Source of the DNA: Pseudomonadota bacterium
GTDB taxonomy: Bacteria; Pseudomonadota; Gammaproteobacteria; Burkholderiales; Thiobacillaceae
NCBI GenBank assembly: GCA_021783275.1
Contig: JAJXUA010000002.1
Span: 1 to 64,000 of the forward strand
Reading direction: 5' to 3'
DNA: 64,000 nt
Of the stretch, positions 54,277-64,000 are shown in pieces. The notes beneath the pieces are model-generated. The model was given only the letters and a program-made list of their open reading frames with translations. It did not search any database and had not been told where the DNA came from. A program made the position numbers and the translations under genes. How positions within the stretch are numbered: the first letter of the stretch is position 1; each line of letters opens with the position of its first letter.

Positions 54277-54843
54277 TCAGAAAGTGTAGACCAGGCCCGC
54301 AGAAATAAAGTCCAGTTCGGTATCGCCCGTGGTAGCGCGGTCACCTACATTCATGTAGCGCTCCCACTCCAGACGCATCCCCACCGCTTTGGTGAAGTTG
54401 TACTGCATTCCCAATCCCACGCCGAATTCAAGATCGGTTTCTTCTGTAGAAAGTCCGACGCTGGGTTTGACATCGGTATGCAAAATACCGAATCCAGCAC
54501 GAAGATACAGTTTGAAATCATCATTAACAGGGTAAGTACCCAAGGCATGGAAGGTCATTCCATTGAATTCAACTTCACCCCCACCCGTCAAATCGAACGA
54601 ACCCAGATCTGCGTAACCGACTTCCATCGAGATATAGTCATTGACCACCATACCGACCGCGCCTTTAAAGCCCATGTCGTTGTCATCGCACGAAAAACCG
54701 GTAGGGCAGGACTCTATGGAACTCACGCCCGCACTGGCCGTTACGTAGGGATCCAGATGCAGATCAAAAAACCCCGCAGAAGCTGGTGCGGCAAAGCCAA
54801 GGGCAGCCGCTGCGGTCAGCGCGCTAATCAGTTTCTTATTCAT
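54277..54843 (-). CDS. Outer-membrane beta-barrel protein
   Basis: 188-aa protein with a signal peptide (KKLISALTAAAALGFAAPAS) and alternating beta-strands typical of an 8-strand barrel: DYISMEVGYADLG, FKLYLRAGFGILH, GMRLEWERYMNVG, ending GLVYTF with the terminal Phe required for Bam insertion. It is similar in build to OmpA/OmpX- or OmpW-like small porins. Confidence 0.87.
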   Translation of the reverse strand: MNKKLISALTAAAALGFAAPASAGFFDLHLDPYVTASAGVSSIESCPTGFSCDDNDMGFKGAVGMVVNDYISMEVGYADLGSFDLTGGGEVEFNGMTFHALGTYPVNDDFKLYLRAGFGILHTDVKPSVGLSTEETDLEFGVGLGMQYNFTKAVGMRLEWERYMNVGDRATTGDTELDFISAGLVYTF

Positions 54844-55052
54844 TACTCAATCTCCTCAGGTCAATAGCTTCAGGCTTGCAGCCCAAACAATGTATTTGGT
54901 ACGTTTGTAACGGCGTCAGTACTGCCGGGAGGATACCGATACACGGGCCTTATGGCAATGGCCGCGCGGATGCGACTCAGGAAAGCGTGGATCGGCCTGC
55001 ACCCTGTTGTTTTTATATGACATTCAGGGAGGTTCCAGGCGAAAGCAAGTGC

Positions 55053-55877
55053 TTACGAAAGCCCCAGACGCTGCCAGATTGTGGTGCTGGGGCCCGCCTG
55101 ATTCATCGTATAAAAATGCAGCCCCGGCGCGCCACCGGCGAGCAGGCGTTCACACAGGTCGGTGATGACGTCGAGCCCGTAGGCCTTGATTGACGGCACA
55201 TCGTCGCCGTAGGCCTCCAGCTTTTTGCGCAGCCAGCGCGGGATTTCCGCGCCGCACGCGTCGGAAAAGCGCGCGAGCTGCGTGTAGTTGCCGATGGGCA
55301 TGATGCCGGGCACGACCGGGATCGCGACCTGCACTTCGTCGACGAAACGGAAATACGCGTCGGCGTTGAAAAAATACTGCGTGATCGCGGCGTTCGCGCC
55401 GGCGTCGACCTTGCGCTTGAAGTTGGCGAGGTCTGCGTCCCACGAACGCGCCTGCGGATGGATTTCCGGGTAGGCGGCGACTTCAATTTCGAACCAGTCG
55501 CCGGTCTCACTGCGGATGAATTCGACCAGTTCATTCGCGTAGTTGAATTCACCCGCGTCCATGGTGCCGGACGGCAGATCGCCGCGCAGCGCGACCAGAT
55601 GGCGGATGCCCTGGCCTTTGTAGTCGCCGAGAATCTCGCGGATGTTCTCGCGCGTCGAGCCGATGCACGAGAGGTGCGGCGCGGCGTCATTGCCGGACGC
55701 CTGAATCTCGCGCACGGTGTCGAAGGTGCGGTCGCGGGTCGAGCCGCCCGCGCCGAAGGTGACGGAAAAAAACTTGGGATGGAGCGCTGCAAGCTGCTCG
55801 CGCACGGCGCGTAGTTTGTCGGCACCTTCCGTCGTTTTTGGGGGGAAAAATTCAAAACTGAAGGTACGTGTCGTCAT
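55053..55877 (-). CDS. metF: 5,10-methylenetetrahydrofolate reductase
   Basis: 274-aa FAD enzyme that makes 5-methyl-THF for methionine synthase. It has FEFFPPKTTEGADKL (catalytic Glu), SVTFGAGGSTRDRTFDTV, LVALRGDLP and QYFFNADAYFRF. It belongs with ahcY and metK to the activated-methyl cycle and is the last of this minus-strand group. Confidence 0.97.
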   Translation of the reverse strand: MTTRTFSFEFFPPKTTEGADKLRAVREQLAALHPKFFSVTFGAGGSTRDRTFDTVREIQASGNDAAPHLSCIGSTRENIREILGDYKGQGIRHLVALRGDLPSGTMDAGEFNYANELVEFIRSETGDWFEIEVAAYPEIHPQARSWDADLANFKRKVDAGANAAITQYFFNADAYFRFVDEVQVAIPVVPGIMPIGNYTQLARFSDACGAEIPRWLRKKLEAYGDDVPSIKAYGLDVITDLCERLLAGGAPGLHFYTMNQAGPSTTIWQRLGLS

Positions 55878-55879
55878 GA

Positions 55880-56227
55880 TCAGTCTTTGGAATTAGGAAC
55901 GAGCGCGGAGAGCGCCCAGGTGATGACGCCGTATAACAACGAGCCGAGCAGCGCCGAGACGAAGCCACCGACGGCAAAGCCGGGAAGCACGGCGCTCGCG
56001 AGCCAGAACAGGAAGGCGTTCAACACCAGATAAAAAACACCCAGCGTGAGCACGGTGATCGGCAGCGTGAGCAGCGCGAGCACCGGGCGCACGAGGGTGT
56101 TGATGAAGCCGAGCACCAGCGCCGCGACCAGCGCCGAGCCGAAGCCCGACAGCTGGATCGACGGCAATAGCCAAGTGACCGCAAGCAGGGCGACGGCGTT
56201 GAGAACCCACAACAAGATCAAGCGCAT
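55880..56227 (-). CDS. Phage-holin-like / YvlD-family small membrane protein
   Basis: 115-aa protein with four hydrophobic helices (WVLNAVALLAVTWLLPSIQL, LVAALVLGFINTLVRPVL, FYLVLNAFLFWLASAVLPGF, VSALLGSLLYGVITWALSAL) and no other domain. This family is often annotated as mycobacterial-type holin but is chromosomal and of unknown role. It sits between metF and ahcY, 2 bases from metF. Confidence 0.85.
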   Translation of the reverse strand: MRLILLWVLNAVALLAVTWLLPSIQLSGFGSALVAALVLGFINTLVRPVLALLTLPITVLTLGVFYLVLNAFLFWLASAVLPGFAVGGFVSALLGSLLYGVITWALSALVPNSKD

Positions 56228-56256
56228 GTCACCCTCCCTGGGTTGGCTGGTTCAAA

Positions 56257-57681
56257 TCAATAGCGGTAGTGGTCGGCCTTGTACGGGCCGTTCTTATCGA
56301 CGCTGATGTAATTCGCCTGATAGTCGGAAAGCTCGGTCAGTTGCGCGTTGAGCTTGCGCAATTGCAGACGCGCGACTTTCTCGTCGAGGTGCTTCGGCAG
56401 CACGTACACGCCGACCGGGTATTTGCCCGAATCGCGCTCTTGCCACAGCTCGATCTGGGCGATGGTCTGGTTGGCGAAGCTGGAACTCATCACGTACGAA
56501 GGATGCCCGGTGGCACAGCCGAGGTTCACCAAACGGCCTTTGGCCAGCATGATGATGCGTTTTCCGTCAGGGAAAATGATGTGATCGACCTGCGGCTTGA
56601 TCTCTTCCCACTGGTATTTTTCAACGCCGGCAACGTCGATTTCGTTATCGAAGTGGCCGATGTTGCAGACGATGGCCTGGTCTTTCATCTTCGCCATGTG
56701 ATCGTGGGTGATGACGTGGAAGTTGCCGGTGGCGGTGACGAAGATGTCGGCGTGCTCGCACGCGTAATCCATGGTCACGACGCGGTAGCCTTCCATCGCC
56801 GCTTGCAACGCGCAGATCGGGTCGATTTCGGTGACCCAGACTTGCGCCGACAAAGCACGCAGCGCCTGCGCGCTGCCCTTGCCGACGTCGCCGTAGCCCG
56901 CGACGACGGCAACCTTGCCGGCGATCATCACGTCGGTCGCGCGCTTGATGCCATCGACCAATGACTCGCGGCAGCCGTAGAGGTTGTCGAACTTGGATTT
57001 CGTCACCGAGTCGTTGACGTTGATCGCGGGGAATTTGAGTTCGCCGCGCTGGTGCATTTGATACAAGCGGTGCACGCCGGTGGTGGTTTCTTCGGTCACA
57101 CCGCGAATCGCCAGCAGACGACTCGAATACCAGCCCGGTTCGGCGGCGAGTTTGGCCTTGATCGCCGCATAGAGCACCTGCTCTTCTTCACTGGTCGGAT
57201 TGGCGATAACCGAAATGTCCTGCTCGGCGCGCGCGCCGAGGTGCAGCAACAGCGTCGCGTCGCCACCGTCGTCGAGGATCATGTTCGAATGGACGCCATC
57301 CGCCCACTCGAAAATCCGGTGGGTGTAATCCCAGTAATCGACCAGCGATTCGCCCTTGACCGCGAACACCGGCACACCGGTGGCCACAATCGCCGCCGCA
57401 GCGTGATCCTGGGTCGAAAAGATATTGCATGACGCCCAGCGCACTTCAGCGCCGAGCGCGGTCAGCGTCTCGATCAGCACGGCGGTCTGGATGGTCATGT
57501 GCAGCGAGCCGGTGATGCGCGCGCCTTTCAAGGGCTGGGCGGCGGCAAACTCGTCGCGAATCGCGATGAGGCCCGGCATTTCAGTCTCGGCGATACGTAT
57601 TTCCTTGCGGCCCCAGTCGGCAAGCGACATATCGGCAACAACGAAATCGGTGAAATTGGCGGGGGTCGATACTGCATTCAT
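56257..57681 (-). CDS. ahcY: S-adenosylhomocysteine hydrolase
   Basis: 474-aa NAD+ enzyme that cleaves SAH to adenosine and homocysteine and so removes the product inhibitor of methyltransferases. It has the NAD-binding block [38 protein letters not shown], and the C-terminal ending [11 protein letters not shown]. The frame is open upstream to 57789 through the riboswitch; ATG 57681 with AAGGAG before it is the true start. It is controlled by the SAH riboswitch just upstream. Confidence 0.97.
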   Translation of the reverse strand: MNAVSTPANFTDFVVADMSLADWGRKEIRIAETEMPGLIAIRDEFAAAQPLKGARITGSLHMTIQTAVLIETLTALGAEVRWASCNIFSTQDHAAAAIVATGVPVFAVKGESLVDYWDYTHRIFEWADGVHSNMILDDGGDATLLLHLGARAEQDISVIANPTSEEEQVLYAAIKAKLAAEPGWYSSRLLAIRGVTEETTTGVHRLYQMHQRGELKFPAINVNDSVTKSKFDNLYGCRESLVDGIKRATDVMIAGKVAVVAGYGDVGKGSAQALRALSAQVWVTEIDPICALQAAMEGYRVVTMDYACEHADIFVTATGNFHVITHDHMAKMKDQAIVCNIGHFDNEIDVAGVEKYQWEEIKPQVDHIIFPDGKRIIMLAKGRLVNLGCATGHPSYVMSSSFANQTIAQIELWQERDSGKYPVGVYVLPKHLDEKVARLQLRKLNAQLTELSDYQANYISVDKNGPYKADHYRY

Positions 57682-57743
57682 GGTGAAACTCCTTGAATGG
57701 CAGTGAGGCGGGGCACTCGTCCACCTGCAACACTGCAAGTCAA

Positions 57744-57815
57744 CGAGCGCGGTTGAAGCGTCGCCTGGGTTGAGCCTGGCCATATACATACATGGTCGCA
57801 GCGCTCCTCAACCCA
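57744..57815 (-). promoter_or_regulatory. SAH riboswitch upstream of ahcY
   Basis: On the minus strand: TGGGTTGAG (57815-57807) pairs with CTCAACCCA (57774-57766), the P1 stem. The conserved GAGGAGCGCTGCGACC follows, with a hairpin CCAT...ATGG and CCAGGCTC. GAGCGC (57806-57801) pairs with the downstream GCGCTC (57750-57745) as the pseudoknot. These are the marks of the SAH class, which switches ahcY on when SAH accumulates. It ends about 62 bases before the ahcY start. Confidence 0.92.
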
Positions 57816-57874
57816 AGGGGGCATGTAGCCCATATCCGGTGGCGAATTATGCCACGTTTGTTTTCGGGTTTTGT

Positions 57875-59041
<1,167 letters not shown>

Positions 59042-59046
59042 GACGA

Positions 59047-59098
59047 CTCCATTAGTCCCGGTTACTGACTGCGTAACCGGCTCGGGGGACCAACGGAG
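59047..59098 (-). promoter_or_regulatory. metK leader hairpin that can hide the ribosome binding site
   Basis: Minus-strand RNA: CUCCGUUGGUC (59098-59088) pairs over 11 bases, two of them G-U, with GACUAAUGGAG (59057-59047). Inside, CCGGUUAC (59080-59073) pairs perfectly with GUAACCGG (59065-59058). The two stems stack on the 3' side; CCCCGAG bulges on the 5' side. The GGAG Shine-Dalgarno sequence is in the outer stem, 5 bases from the AUG. I do not recognise it as a known SAM riboswitch class. Confidence 0.7.
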
Positions 59099-59199
59099 CG
59101 GCGACGCTTTAGCAGTATTTGTATCCCGCCCGCAAGTTGTCATGGTTAACGCGGCGGCTGATGCCCGGCCATTGTGCCGTGGCATGGTCCCTGCCGTCA

Positions 59200-60084
59200 A
59201 TGCATGACGGCATGCTGATCCTGTTCAAGCTGCTGGCACGCATACCCCTGCCCGTGCTGCACGCCCTGGGGATTCCGCTGGGATGGCTGATCTATGTATT
59301 GCCCGGACGCCACTCGCAGCGCATGCGCAACAATCTGCGTGACAGCGGCCTGTGCGCCACGCCATCGCAATATCGCAAGCTGTTGCGGCAGGCCATTGCC
59401 GAAAACGGCAAGGCCGTGATCGAACTGATTCCGATCTGGCTGAAGCCCTACGCCAAGGTTCAGCAACTGGTGCGCGCCACCACTGGCTGGCAGCATATTG
59501 ATGCCGCACGTGAGGCGGGCAAGGGCGTGATCGTGATTGCGCCCCACATAGGCTGCTTTGAAATCATCAACCTGTATTACGCCGCCCGGCATCCGTTTAC
59601 TGCGCTCTACAAGCCCCCCCGGCAACCTCTGCTGAACGCACTGATGCTCGCCGGTCGCCAGCGTGGTCACGCCCGCCTGGCCGCGACTGATTTGTCCGGC
59701 GTACGTGCCCTGCTGGCCGCACTCAAACGGCATGAAGGCGTCGGCATCCTGCCCGATCAGGTGGCCAGCAGTGGCGATGGCGTATGGGCACCGTTTCTGG
59801 GCCGGCCGGCCTACACGCCCACCCTGCTGGCCAATCTGCAAAACCGCACCGGTGCCGCCGCCTTCTTTGTCGCGGCAGAACGCCTGAGCTGGGGGCGTGG
59901 CTACCACCTGCATGTTTTTCCCCTGGATCAACCGCTGCCCCGTGACAAAGTTGCGGCAGCCACCCTCATCAACCAAGGCGTGGAAGCCGTGGTGAAACAC
60001 TTTCCCGCGCAGTACATGTGGAGCTACAACCGGCACAAGCGCCCGGGCAATGTCGCGCCACCCGACACCTCACCCAGCGCATGA
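59200..60084 (+). CDS. Lysophospholipid/lipid A acyltransferase, LpxL/HtrB family (first copy)
   Basis: 294-aa inner-membrane acyltransferase of lipid A synthesis. The N-terminus is hydrophobic ([20 protein letters not shown]), the catalytic HxxxxE equivalent is in [14 protein letters not shown], and the acyltransferase blocks [17 protein letters not shown] and [20 protein letters not shown] follow. ATG 59200 is chosen, 59212 is also in frame. It overlaps the second copy by 4 bases. Confidence 0.9.
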   Translation: MHDGMLILFKLLARIPLPVLHALGIPLGWLIYVLPGRHSQRMRNNLRDSGLCATPSQYRKLLRQAIAENGKAVIELIPIWLKPYAKVQQLVRATTGWQHIDAAREAGKGVIVIAPHIGCFEIINLYYAARHPFTALYKPPRQPLLNALMLAGRQRGHARLAATDLSGVRALLAALKRHEGVGILPDQVASSGDGVWAPFLGRPAYTPTLLANLQNRTGAAAFFVAAERLSWGRGYHLHVFPLDQPLPRDKVAAATLINQGVEAVVKHFPAQYMWSYNRHKRPGNVAPPDTSPSA

Positions 60085-60983
60085 AACCTCTGCCAGCCGT
60101 GCGGCCGCATCGCGCCACTTCGCTCAACATCCGGTTTTTGTGGCTGCTGCACTGGCTGCCTTTGCCACTGCTGGCCGCATTGGGCAACCTGGCCGGGTGG
60201 CTGATGGTGCTGCGGCCGTCACGCCGCCGCGGCATTGTTGCGACCAATCTGGCGCTGTGTTTTCCCGAGGCGACCCCCGCCCTGCGGCGACGCTGGCTGC
60301 GCCAGACCTATCAGGCGTCGCTGCGCGCGGTTATCGAACACGGCGTGTTGTGGTGGGGCTCCGCTGTACGCCTGCGCCGCCTCATCCGCATCGACAACCC
60401 CGAAGCCGCACTCGGGGATGGCACCCGCCCGGTGATCTGGCTGGCGCCGCATTTTGTCGGTCTCGACATGGGCGGCGTGCGGCTGACGATGGACTACGAA
60501 ATTGCTTCCATCTATGCACCCGCCAAGGATCCGGTGATCGACCGGCTGATGCTGCATGGCCGCACCCGTTTCCGCGACATCGTGCTGATTGCGCGCCACG
60601 ACGGCATCAAGGCTACGCTCAACGCCATTAAATCCGGGCGACCGTTTTATTACTTGCCGGATCAGGATCATGGCCGTCTCAATGCCGTGTTCGTGCCTTT
60701 TTTCGGGGTACCAGCGGCCACCGTATCGGCCCTGCCGCGTCTGGCCAAACTCACGGATGCGCAGATCATCCCGGTGGTTACGCGGCAGTTATCGTGGGGG
60801 CGTGGTTACGCCTTGCGGTTTTACCCGGCCTGGGACAACTATCCCAGCGGCGACCTCGAAGCCGACGTCACGCGCATGAATACCTTTATCGAAGCACGTA
60901 TCCGCGAAATGCCTGCGCAGTATCTGTGGCTGCACCGCCGCTTCAAGACCCGTCCAAGAGGCCAGCCACACCTGTATGACTGA
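60081..60983 (+). CDS. Lipid A acyltransferase, LpxL/HtrB family (second copy)
   Basis: 300-aa second acyltransferase in tandem. It has LWLLHWLPLPLLAALGNLAG (anchor), WLAPHFVGLDMGGVRLTM (HxxxxD), IASIYAPAKDPVIDRLML and FYYLPDQDHGRLNAVFVPFF. In betaproteobacteria two such enzymes add the two secondary acyl chains of lipid A; which is LpxL-like and which LpxM-like is not settled here. It overlaps the GNAT gene by 8 bases. Confidence 0.92.
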   Translation: MKPLPAVRPHRATSLNIRFLWLLHWLPLPLLAALGNLAGWLMVLRPSRRRGIVATNLALCFPEATPALRRRWLRQTYQASLRAVIEHGVLWWGSAVRLRRLIRIDNPEAALGDGTRPVIWLAPHFVGLDMGGVRLTMDYEIASIYAPAKDPVIDRLMLHGRTRFRDIVLIARHDGIKATLNAIKSGRPFYYLPDQDHGRLNAVFVPFFGVPAATVSALPRLAKLTDAQIIPVVTRQLSWGRGYALRFYPAWDNYPSGDLEADVTRMNTFIEARIREMPAQYLWLHRRFKTRPRGQPHLYD

Positions 60984-61473
60984 AACGCCACGCCGTCTGG
61001 CGCATGACGAAATCGAGGCCGTCGCCCAGCTGGCGCGCCGGGTCTGGCAAGCCACGTATCCCGCGCTGATCACGCAGGCGCAGATTGATTTCATGCTGGC
61101 GGATCGCTATGCCGCAAGCCGCATCCGCCAGCAGCTCGACGACCCACGCCACGCCTGGTGGATCACAGGCATGGCAGGCGCTCCCAACGGATTCGCCCAC
61201 GCCCTGCTCGGCGACCATCACGACTGCAAGCTCGACAAGCTCTATGTGGATCCCGGTTTGCAGCGACAGGGTCTCGGCCGGGCCCTGCTGGGAGCCGTCC
61301 GTGTCTGGGCGCAACACCATCACGCCCGCTGTGTGCGGCTACAGGTCAATCGCGGCAACGTGGGCGCGCTTAAAGCCTACGAACACTATGGTTTCCGCAT
61401 CATCGAATCGCGCGTGTTCGACATCGGTCAGGGCTTCGTGATGGATGACCACGTGATGGAAATGCCGCTGTGA
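60976..61473 (+). CDS. GNAT-family N-acetyltransferase
   Basis: 165-aa protein with the acetyl-CoA motif LDKLYVDPGLQRQGLGRALL and a second block RLQVNRGNVGALKAYEHYGF. The fold and motifs are those of GCN5-type acetyltransferases. The substrate is unknown. It overlaps its neighbours on both sides, so the acyltransferase-GNAT-CoA-binding genes form one operon. Confidence 0.93.
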   Translation: MTETPRRLAHDEIEAVAQLARRVWQATYPALITQAQIDFMLADRYAASRIRQQLDDPRHAWWITGMAGAPNGFAHALLGDHHDCKLDKLYVDPGLQRQGLGRALLGAVRVWAQHHHARCVRLQVNRGNVGALKAYEHYGFRIIESRVFDIGQGFVMDDHVMEMPL

Positions 61474-61886
61474 CTTTTCATAACCCCGATGACGCCAGCC
61501 TTCGGGCCCTGTTTTCCCAACTCAAAACTATAGCCGTTGTGGGTTTGTCGCCCCAGCCCGCACGCCCCAGTTACCGCGTGGCGCGCGCCATGCAGGGGTA
61601 TGGATTTCGCATCGTACCGGTGCGTCCCCTGATCGACCGGGTGCTGGACGAACCGGCGTATGGCAGCCTTGCGGCCATCCCGTTCGCGGTCGATATGGTC
61701 AACGTCTTTCGTGCCGCCGAACATGTTCCCGCTATCGTCGAGCAATGCCTGGCGCTACACTTGCCTGCCATCTGGATCCAGGAAGGCATCGTGGATCAGG
61801 CCGCTGCGCTGCATGCGCAGAACCAGGGCATGACGGTGGTGATGGATCGCTGCCTGCTCAAGGACTATGTGAGACTGCATACGTGA
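61470..61886 (+). CDS. CoA-binding domain protein (YccU-like)
   Basis: 138-aa protein with a CoA-binding Rossmann fold: [20 protein letters not shown] near the N-terminus, [20 protein letters not shown] and [11 protein letters not shown] near the C-terminus. GTG start overlapping the previous stop (GTGA). No enzyme activity is known for the family. Confidence 0.88.
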   Translation: MTFHNPDDASLRALFSQLKTIAVVGLSPQPARPSYRVARAMQGYGFRIVPVRPLIDRVLDEPAYGSLAAIPFAVDMVNVFRAAEHVPAIVEQCLALHLPAIWIQEGIVDQAAALHAQNQGMTVVMDRCLLKDYVRLHT

Positions 61887-61906
61887 ACACAGGAATATCC
61901 CCGGCA

Positions 61907-62737
61907 ATGACACTCCGCTTTACCAAAATGCACGGTCTGGGTAACGATTTCGTGGTGATTGATGGCATCCGCCAGACGGTTGCGCTCAGCCCCGAACAAT
62001 GTCGCCGGATTGCCGACCGCCATCTGGGGGTGGGCTGTGACCAGATATTGCTGGTGGAAGTCCCCACCCGCGCCGATGTGGACTTTCGTTACCGGATATT
62101 CAATGCCGATGGCGGCGAAGTGGAACAATGCGGCAACGGCGCACGCTGTTTTGTGCGGTTTGTGCGGGACCAGGGTCTCACTGACAAGACCGTCATCCGG
62201 GTAGAAACCGCGTCGGGCGTGATTGAGCCCCGCCTGCTGGATAACGGACAGGTCATCGTGGACATGGGCACACCCAGATTCAGTCCGGCCGATATTCCTT
62301 TCGTGGCCGACAGCGAAGCGCTAAGCTATCCCCTCAAGGTGGGCCAGCACCTGATTGATGTGGCCGCGCTGTCGATGGGTAACCCGCATGCGGTGCTGCG
62401 GGTGAATGATCTGGATAGCGCGCCGGTCGATATACTCGGTCCGGCCATCGAGTCGCACGCGCGCTTTCCGCAACGTGTCAACGCGGGATTCATGCAGGTG
62501 CTGACGCCACACGACATCCGCCTGCGCGTATTTGAACGCGGCGCAGGCGAAACCCTGGCATGTGGCACCGGCGCCTGTGCCGCTGCCGTGGCGGGAATCC
62601 GCCAGGGCTGGCTGGCGAGCCCGGTGAGCGTACACACACGAGGCGGTGACCTGATCATCGCCTGGGCAGGCGGCACCGAGCCCGTCACCATGACCGGCCC
62701 GGCCGAAACCGTATTTGAAGGAGTACTCGAACTTTGA
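61907..62737 (+). CDS. dapF: Diaminopimelate epimerase
   Basis: 276-aa racemase that converts LL- to meso-diaminopimelate for lysine and cell wall. It has [15 protein letters not shown], the first catalytic Cys in [15 protein letters not shown] and the second in [22 protein letters not shown] 61907 is preferred; a GTG at 61883 is in frame. Its stop overlaps the next start (TGATG). Confidence 0.97.
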   Translation: MTLRFTKMHGLGNDFVVIDGIRQTVALSPEQCRRIADRHLGVGCDQILLVEVPTRADVDFRYRIFNADGGEVEQCGNGARCFVRFVRDQGLTDKTVIRVETASGVIEPRLLDNGQVIVDMGTPRFSPADIPFVADSEALSYPLKVGQHLIDVAALSMGNPHAVLRVNDLDSAPVDILGPAIESHARFPQRVNAGFMQVLTPHDIRLRVFERGAGETLACGTGACAAAVAGIRQGWLASPVSVHTRGGDLIIAWAGGTEPVTMTGPAETVFEGVLEL

Positions 62738-63387
62738 TGGACACCCCCCTCACCACGCTGGATGAACAGGCGATTGCCGACTTCCTGACCCAGCATCCGA
62801 ATTTCTTCAACGAATTTCCCACCTTGCTGGCGGAACTGAACATCCCGCATCCGCATGGCACACATGCCGTGTCGATGAGCGAACGCCAGCTGATCGCGAT
62901 GCGCGACAAGGTGCGGATGCTGGAAAACAAACTGGCCGAGCTGATCCAGTTTGGTGAAGAAAACGACGGTATTTCCGACAAGCTGCACGCGCTGATTCTG
63001 GCCTTGCTGGCGACGCACACACCCGAGGAAATCGCCAGCGCCCTGGCGCTGCATCTGCGCGAAGGCTTTGCCGTGCCGCACCATGCCTGGCGCCTGCTCG
63101 CCACCGACACACTCGACGAGGCCACCTGCACCGCCATGACCACCCTGCTGCAACCGGTATGTGGCGCGCTTGCCGTGCCGCAGGCCAGCGAGTGGTTTGG
63201 TGAAGTGTCACCGCATCTCAAAAGCTTTGCCTGCATTCCCCTGCGCCTGTCTGCCAGCAGTCCGTCGCTGGGCTTGCTGGTGCTGGCATCAGAAGAAGCC
63301 AAACGTTTTTACGCCGGCATGGGTACGCTGTACCTGCAACGGCTGGGACAAGTCATCGCTGCGGCCCTAAGCCGCATGCAAACGTGA
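62737..63387 (+). CDS. DUF484 family protein
   Basis: 216-aa GAF-like cytosolic protein of the DUF484 family, which in proteobacteria almost always lies between dapF and xerC, as here. It starts with LDEQAIADFLTQHPNFFNEF and has MSERQLIAMRDKVRMLENKL, a short coiled coil, before the GAF-like domain. Its function is unknown; the constant linkage to dapF and xerC is the best clue. Confidence 0.92.
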   Translation: MDTPLTTLDEQAIADFLTQHPNFFNEFPTLLAELNIPHPHGTHAVSMSERQLIAMRDKVRMLENKLAELIQFGEENDGISDKLHALILALLATHTPEEIASALALHLREGFAVPHHAWRLLATDTLDEATCTAMTTLLQPVCGALAVPQASEWFGEVSPHLKSFACIPLRLSASSPSLGLLVLASEEAKRFYAGMGTLYLQRLGQVIAAALSRMQT

Positions 63388-64000
63388 CGCCGGTCGAAAC
63401 CTGGCTGCAACACCTGGCCGCCGAACGGCGGTTATCGCCCCACACTGTGTCCGCTTACCGGAGTGATCTGGCCGTGCTGTTGCAACAGGCCGGCGACACC
63501 CCGCTGGAGGCACTGACCCTGACGGACATACGGGGCACACTGGTCAAGCTGCGCGGCAGAGGCCTGTCGGCCGCCAGTGTGGCGCGCCATGTATCGAGCT
63601 GGCGCGGCTTTTACGCCTTTGCCTGCCGTCGCCTGGCGTATCCACGCAATCCCTGTGTGGGCGTACGCCCTCCCAAGTCGGCCAAAGCCCTGCCGCAAGT
63701 CCTCTCGCCCGATGCCTGCACCCAGTTGCTCGACTCCCGGGATGCAGCGGCAGACGACTGGCTGGCTGCGCGCGACCGCGCGATGTTCGAACTGTTTTAT
63801 TCGTCAGGCCTGCGCCTGGCCGAACTGGTGGGGCTGGATGTGCTGGCCATCGACCTGTCCACCGGCGAAGCCCAGGTCACCGGCAAAGGCCGCAAAACCC
63901 GCATTGTGCCGGTGGGCCAGGCGGCACGCACAGCATTGGCGGCCTGGCTGCCGTTGCGCCTGTCCGTCGCACGGCCTGACCATGCCGCGCTGTTCATCAG
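63384..64000 (+). CDS. xerC: Tyrosine recombinase XerC, 5' part
   Basis: Site-specific recombinase that resolves chromosome dimers at dif with XerD. It starts with GTG at 63384, overlapping the DUF484 stop (GTGA), and is open to the window edge. The N-terminal SAM-like domain reads LAAERRLSPHTVSAYRSDLA, and the catalytic domain begins with the first catalytic Arg in LFYSSGLRLAELVGLDV. The last three quarters of the active site (His, Tyr) lie beyond 64000. This is the housekeeping recombinase, not the integrase of the cassette patch. Confidence 0.95.
   Translation, partial: MTPVETWLQHLAAERRLSPHTVSAYRSDLAVLLQQAGDTPLEALTLTDIRGTLVKLRGRGLSAASVARHVSSWRGFYAFACRRLAYPRNPCVGVRPPKSAKALPQVLSPDACTQLLDSRDAAADDWLAARDRAMFELFYSSGLRLAELVGLDVLAIDLSTGEAQVTGKGRKTRIVPVGQAARTALAAWLPLRLSVARPDHAALFI

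Noticed and set aside
57682-57789. 36-residue N-terminal extension of ahcY
   Set aside because: The sequence belongs to the SAH riboswitch region and leader; the ATG at 57681 with AAGGAG is the proper start.
63384-64000. XerC as the integrase of the cassette cluster
   Set aside because: It sits in the conserved dapF-DUF484-xerC order 53 kb away and matches housekeeping XerC, not IntI.

Overview
The window is one contiguous, GC-rich (roughly 60-65% by eye), gene-dense stretch of the chromosome of a chemotrophic sulfur-oxidising betaproteobacterium, most like Thiobacillus and relatives. The main reason is a complete oxidative-type dsr operon (dsrABEFHCMKLJOPNR plus a fused cysG, minus strand, 28034 to about 13850). 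It sits among ordinary betaproteobacterial housekeeping genes: purHD, hemF, hemA-prfA-prmC, glnA-ntrBC, aroE, msbA, ttcA, metK/ahcY/metF and dapF-xerC. The genus is an inference from gene content and order; no rRNA or tRNA gene was found.

Layout. 1-9250: purH (3' part), purD, a TsaC-like gene with a palindromic repeat at its start, hemF, a divergent class A penicillin-binding protein, and a NarX/NarL-like sensor-regulator pair. 9250-11290: a more AT-rich accessory patch that looks like a small integron cassette cluster without an integrase, with two attC-like sites and cargo including a GIY-YIG and an HNH nuclease. 11298-13001: a Kef-type antiporter. 13034-28034: the dsr operon, read leftwards, ending in cysG and a kinase-like gene. 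28035-28455: a regulatory divergon with a perfect 18-bp inverted repeat. 28456-32261: rightward genes, namely a small unknown, a Cas6/Cmx6-like protein with no CRISPR array, a DsrC paralogue lacking the C-terminal cysteine, a mercaptopyruvate-type sulfurtransferase, an unknown helical protein and a TauD-like dioxygenase. 32308-35501: hemA-prfA-prmC. 35640-38579: an exported CTPGYWK-motif protein followed by a PqqD-like, HprK-like and nucleotidyltransferase trio (the HPr-rel-A type system). 38641-43928: grxD, ntrC, ntrB, a DUF4124 protein and glnA with its probable sigma-54/NtrC control region. 43974-50105: rhodanese, aroE, mtgA, mgtE, msbA, ttcA. 50369-54843: a more accessory stretch with a PEP-CTERM protein, a GCAG tetranucleotide repeat, a Phd/PIN toxin-antitoxin pair, an exported protein, an aminotransferase and an outer-membrane barrel. 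55053-59041: metF, a small membrane protein, ahcY with an SAH riboswitch, and metK with a hairpin that can hide its ribosome binding site. 59200-64000: two LpxL-type acyltransferases, a GNAT, a CoA-binding protein, dapF, a DUF484 protein and the start of xerC.

How it works together. DsrEFH and DsrC relay sulfur to reverse-acting DsrAB, and DsrMKJOP and DsrL handle the electrons. CysG and DsrN make siroheme and its amide for DsrAB, and HemA and HemF feed the same tetrapyrrole pathway. The sulfurtransferases and the DsrC paralogue suggest extra sulfur trafficking or regulation. The metF/ahcY/metK block is the activated-methyl cycle, with RNA control elements visible on two of its genes.

The strongest candidates for something undescribed are the Cas6-like gene tied to the dsr divergon, the CTPGYWK/PqqD/HprK/nucleotidyltransferase locus, and the metK leader hairpin.
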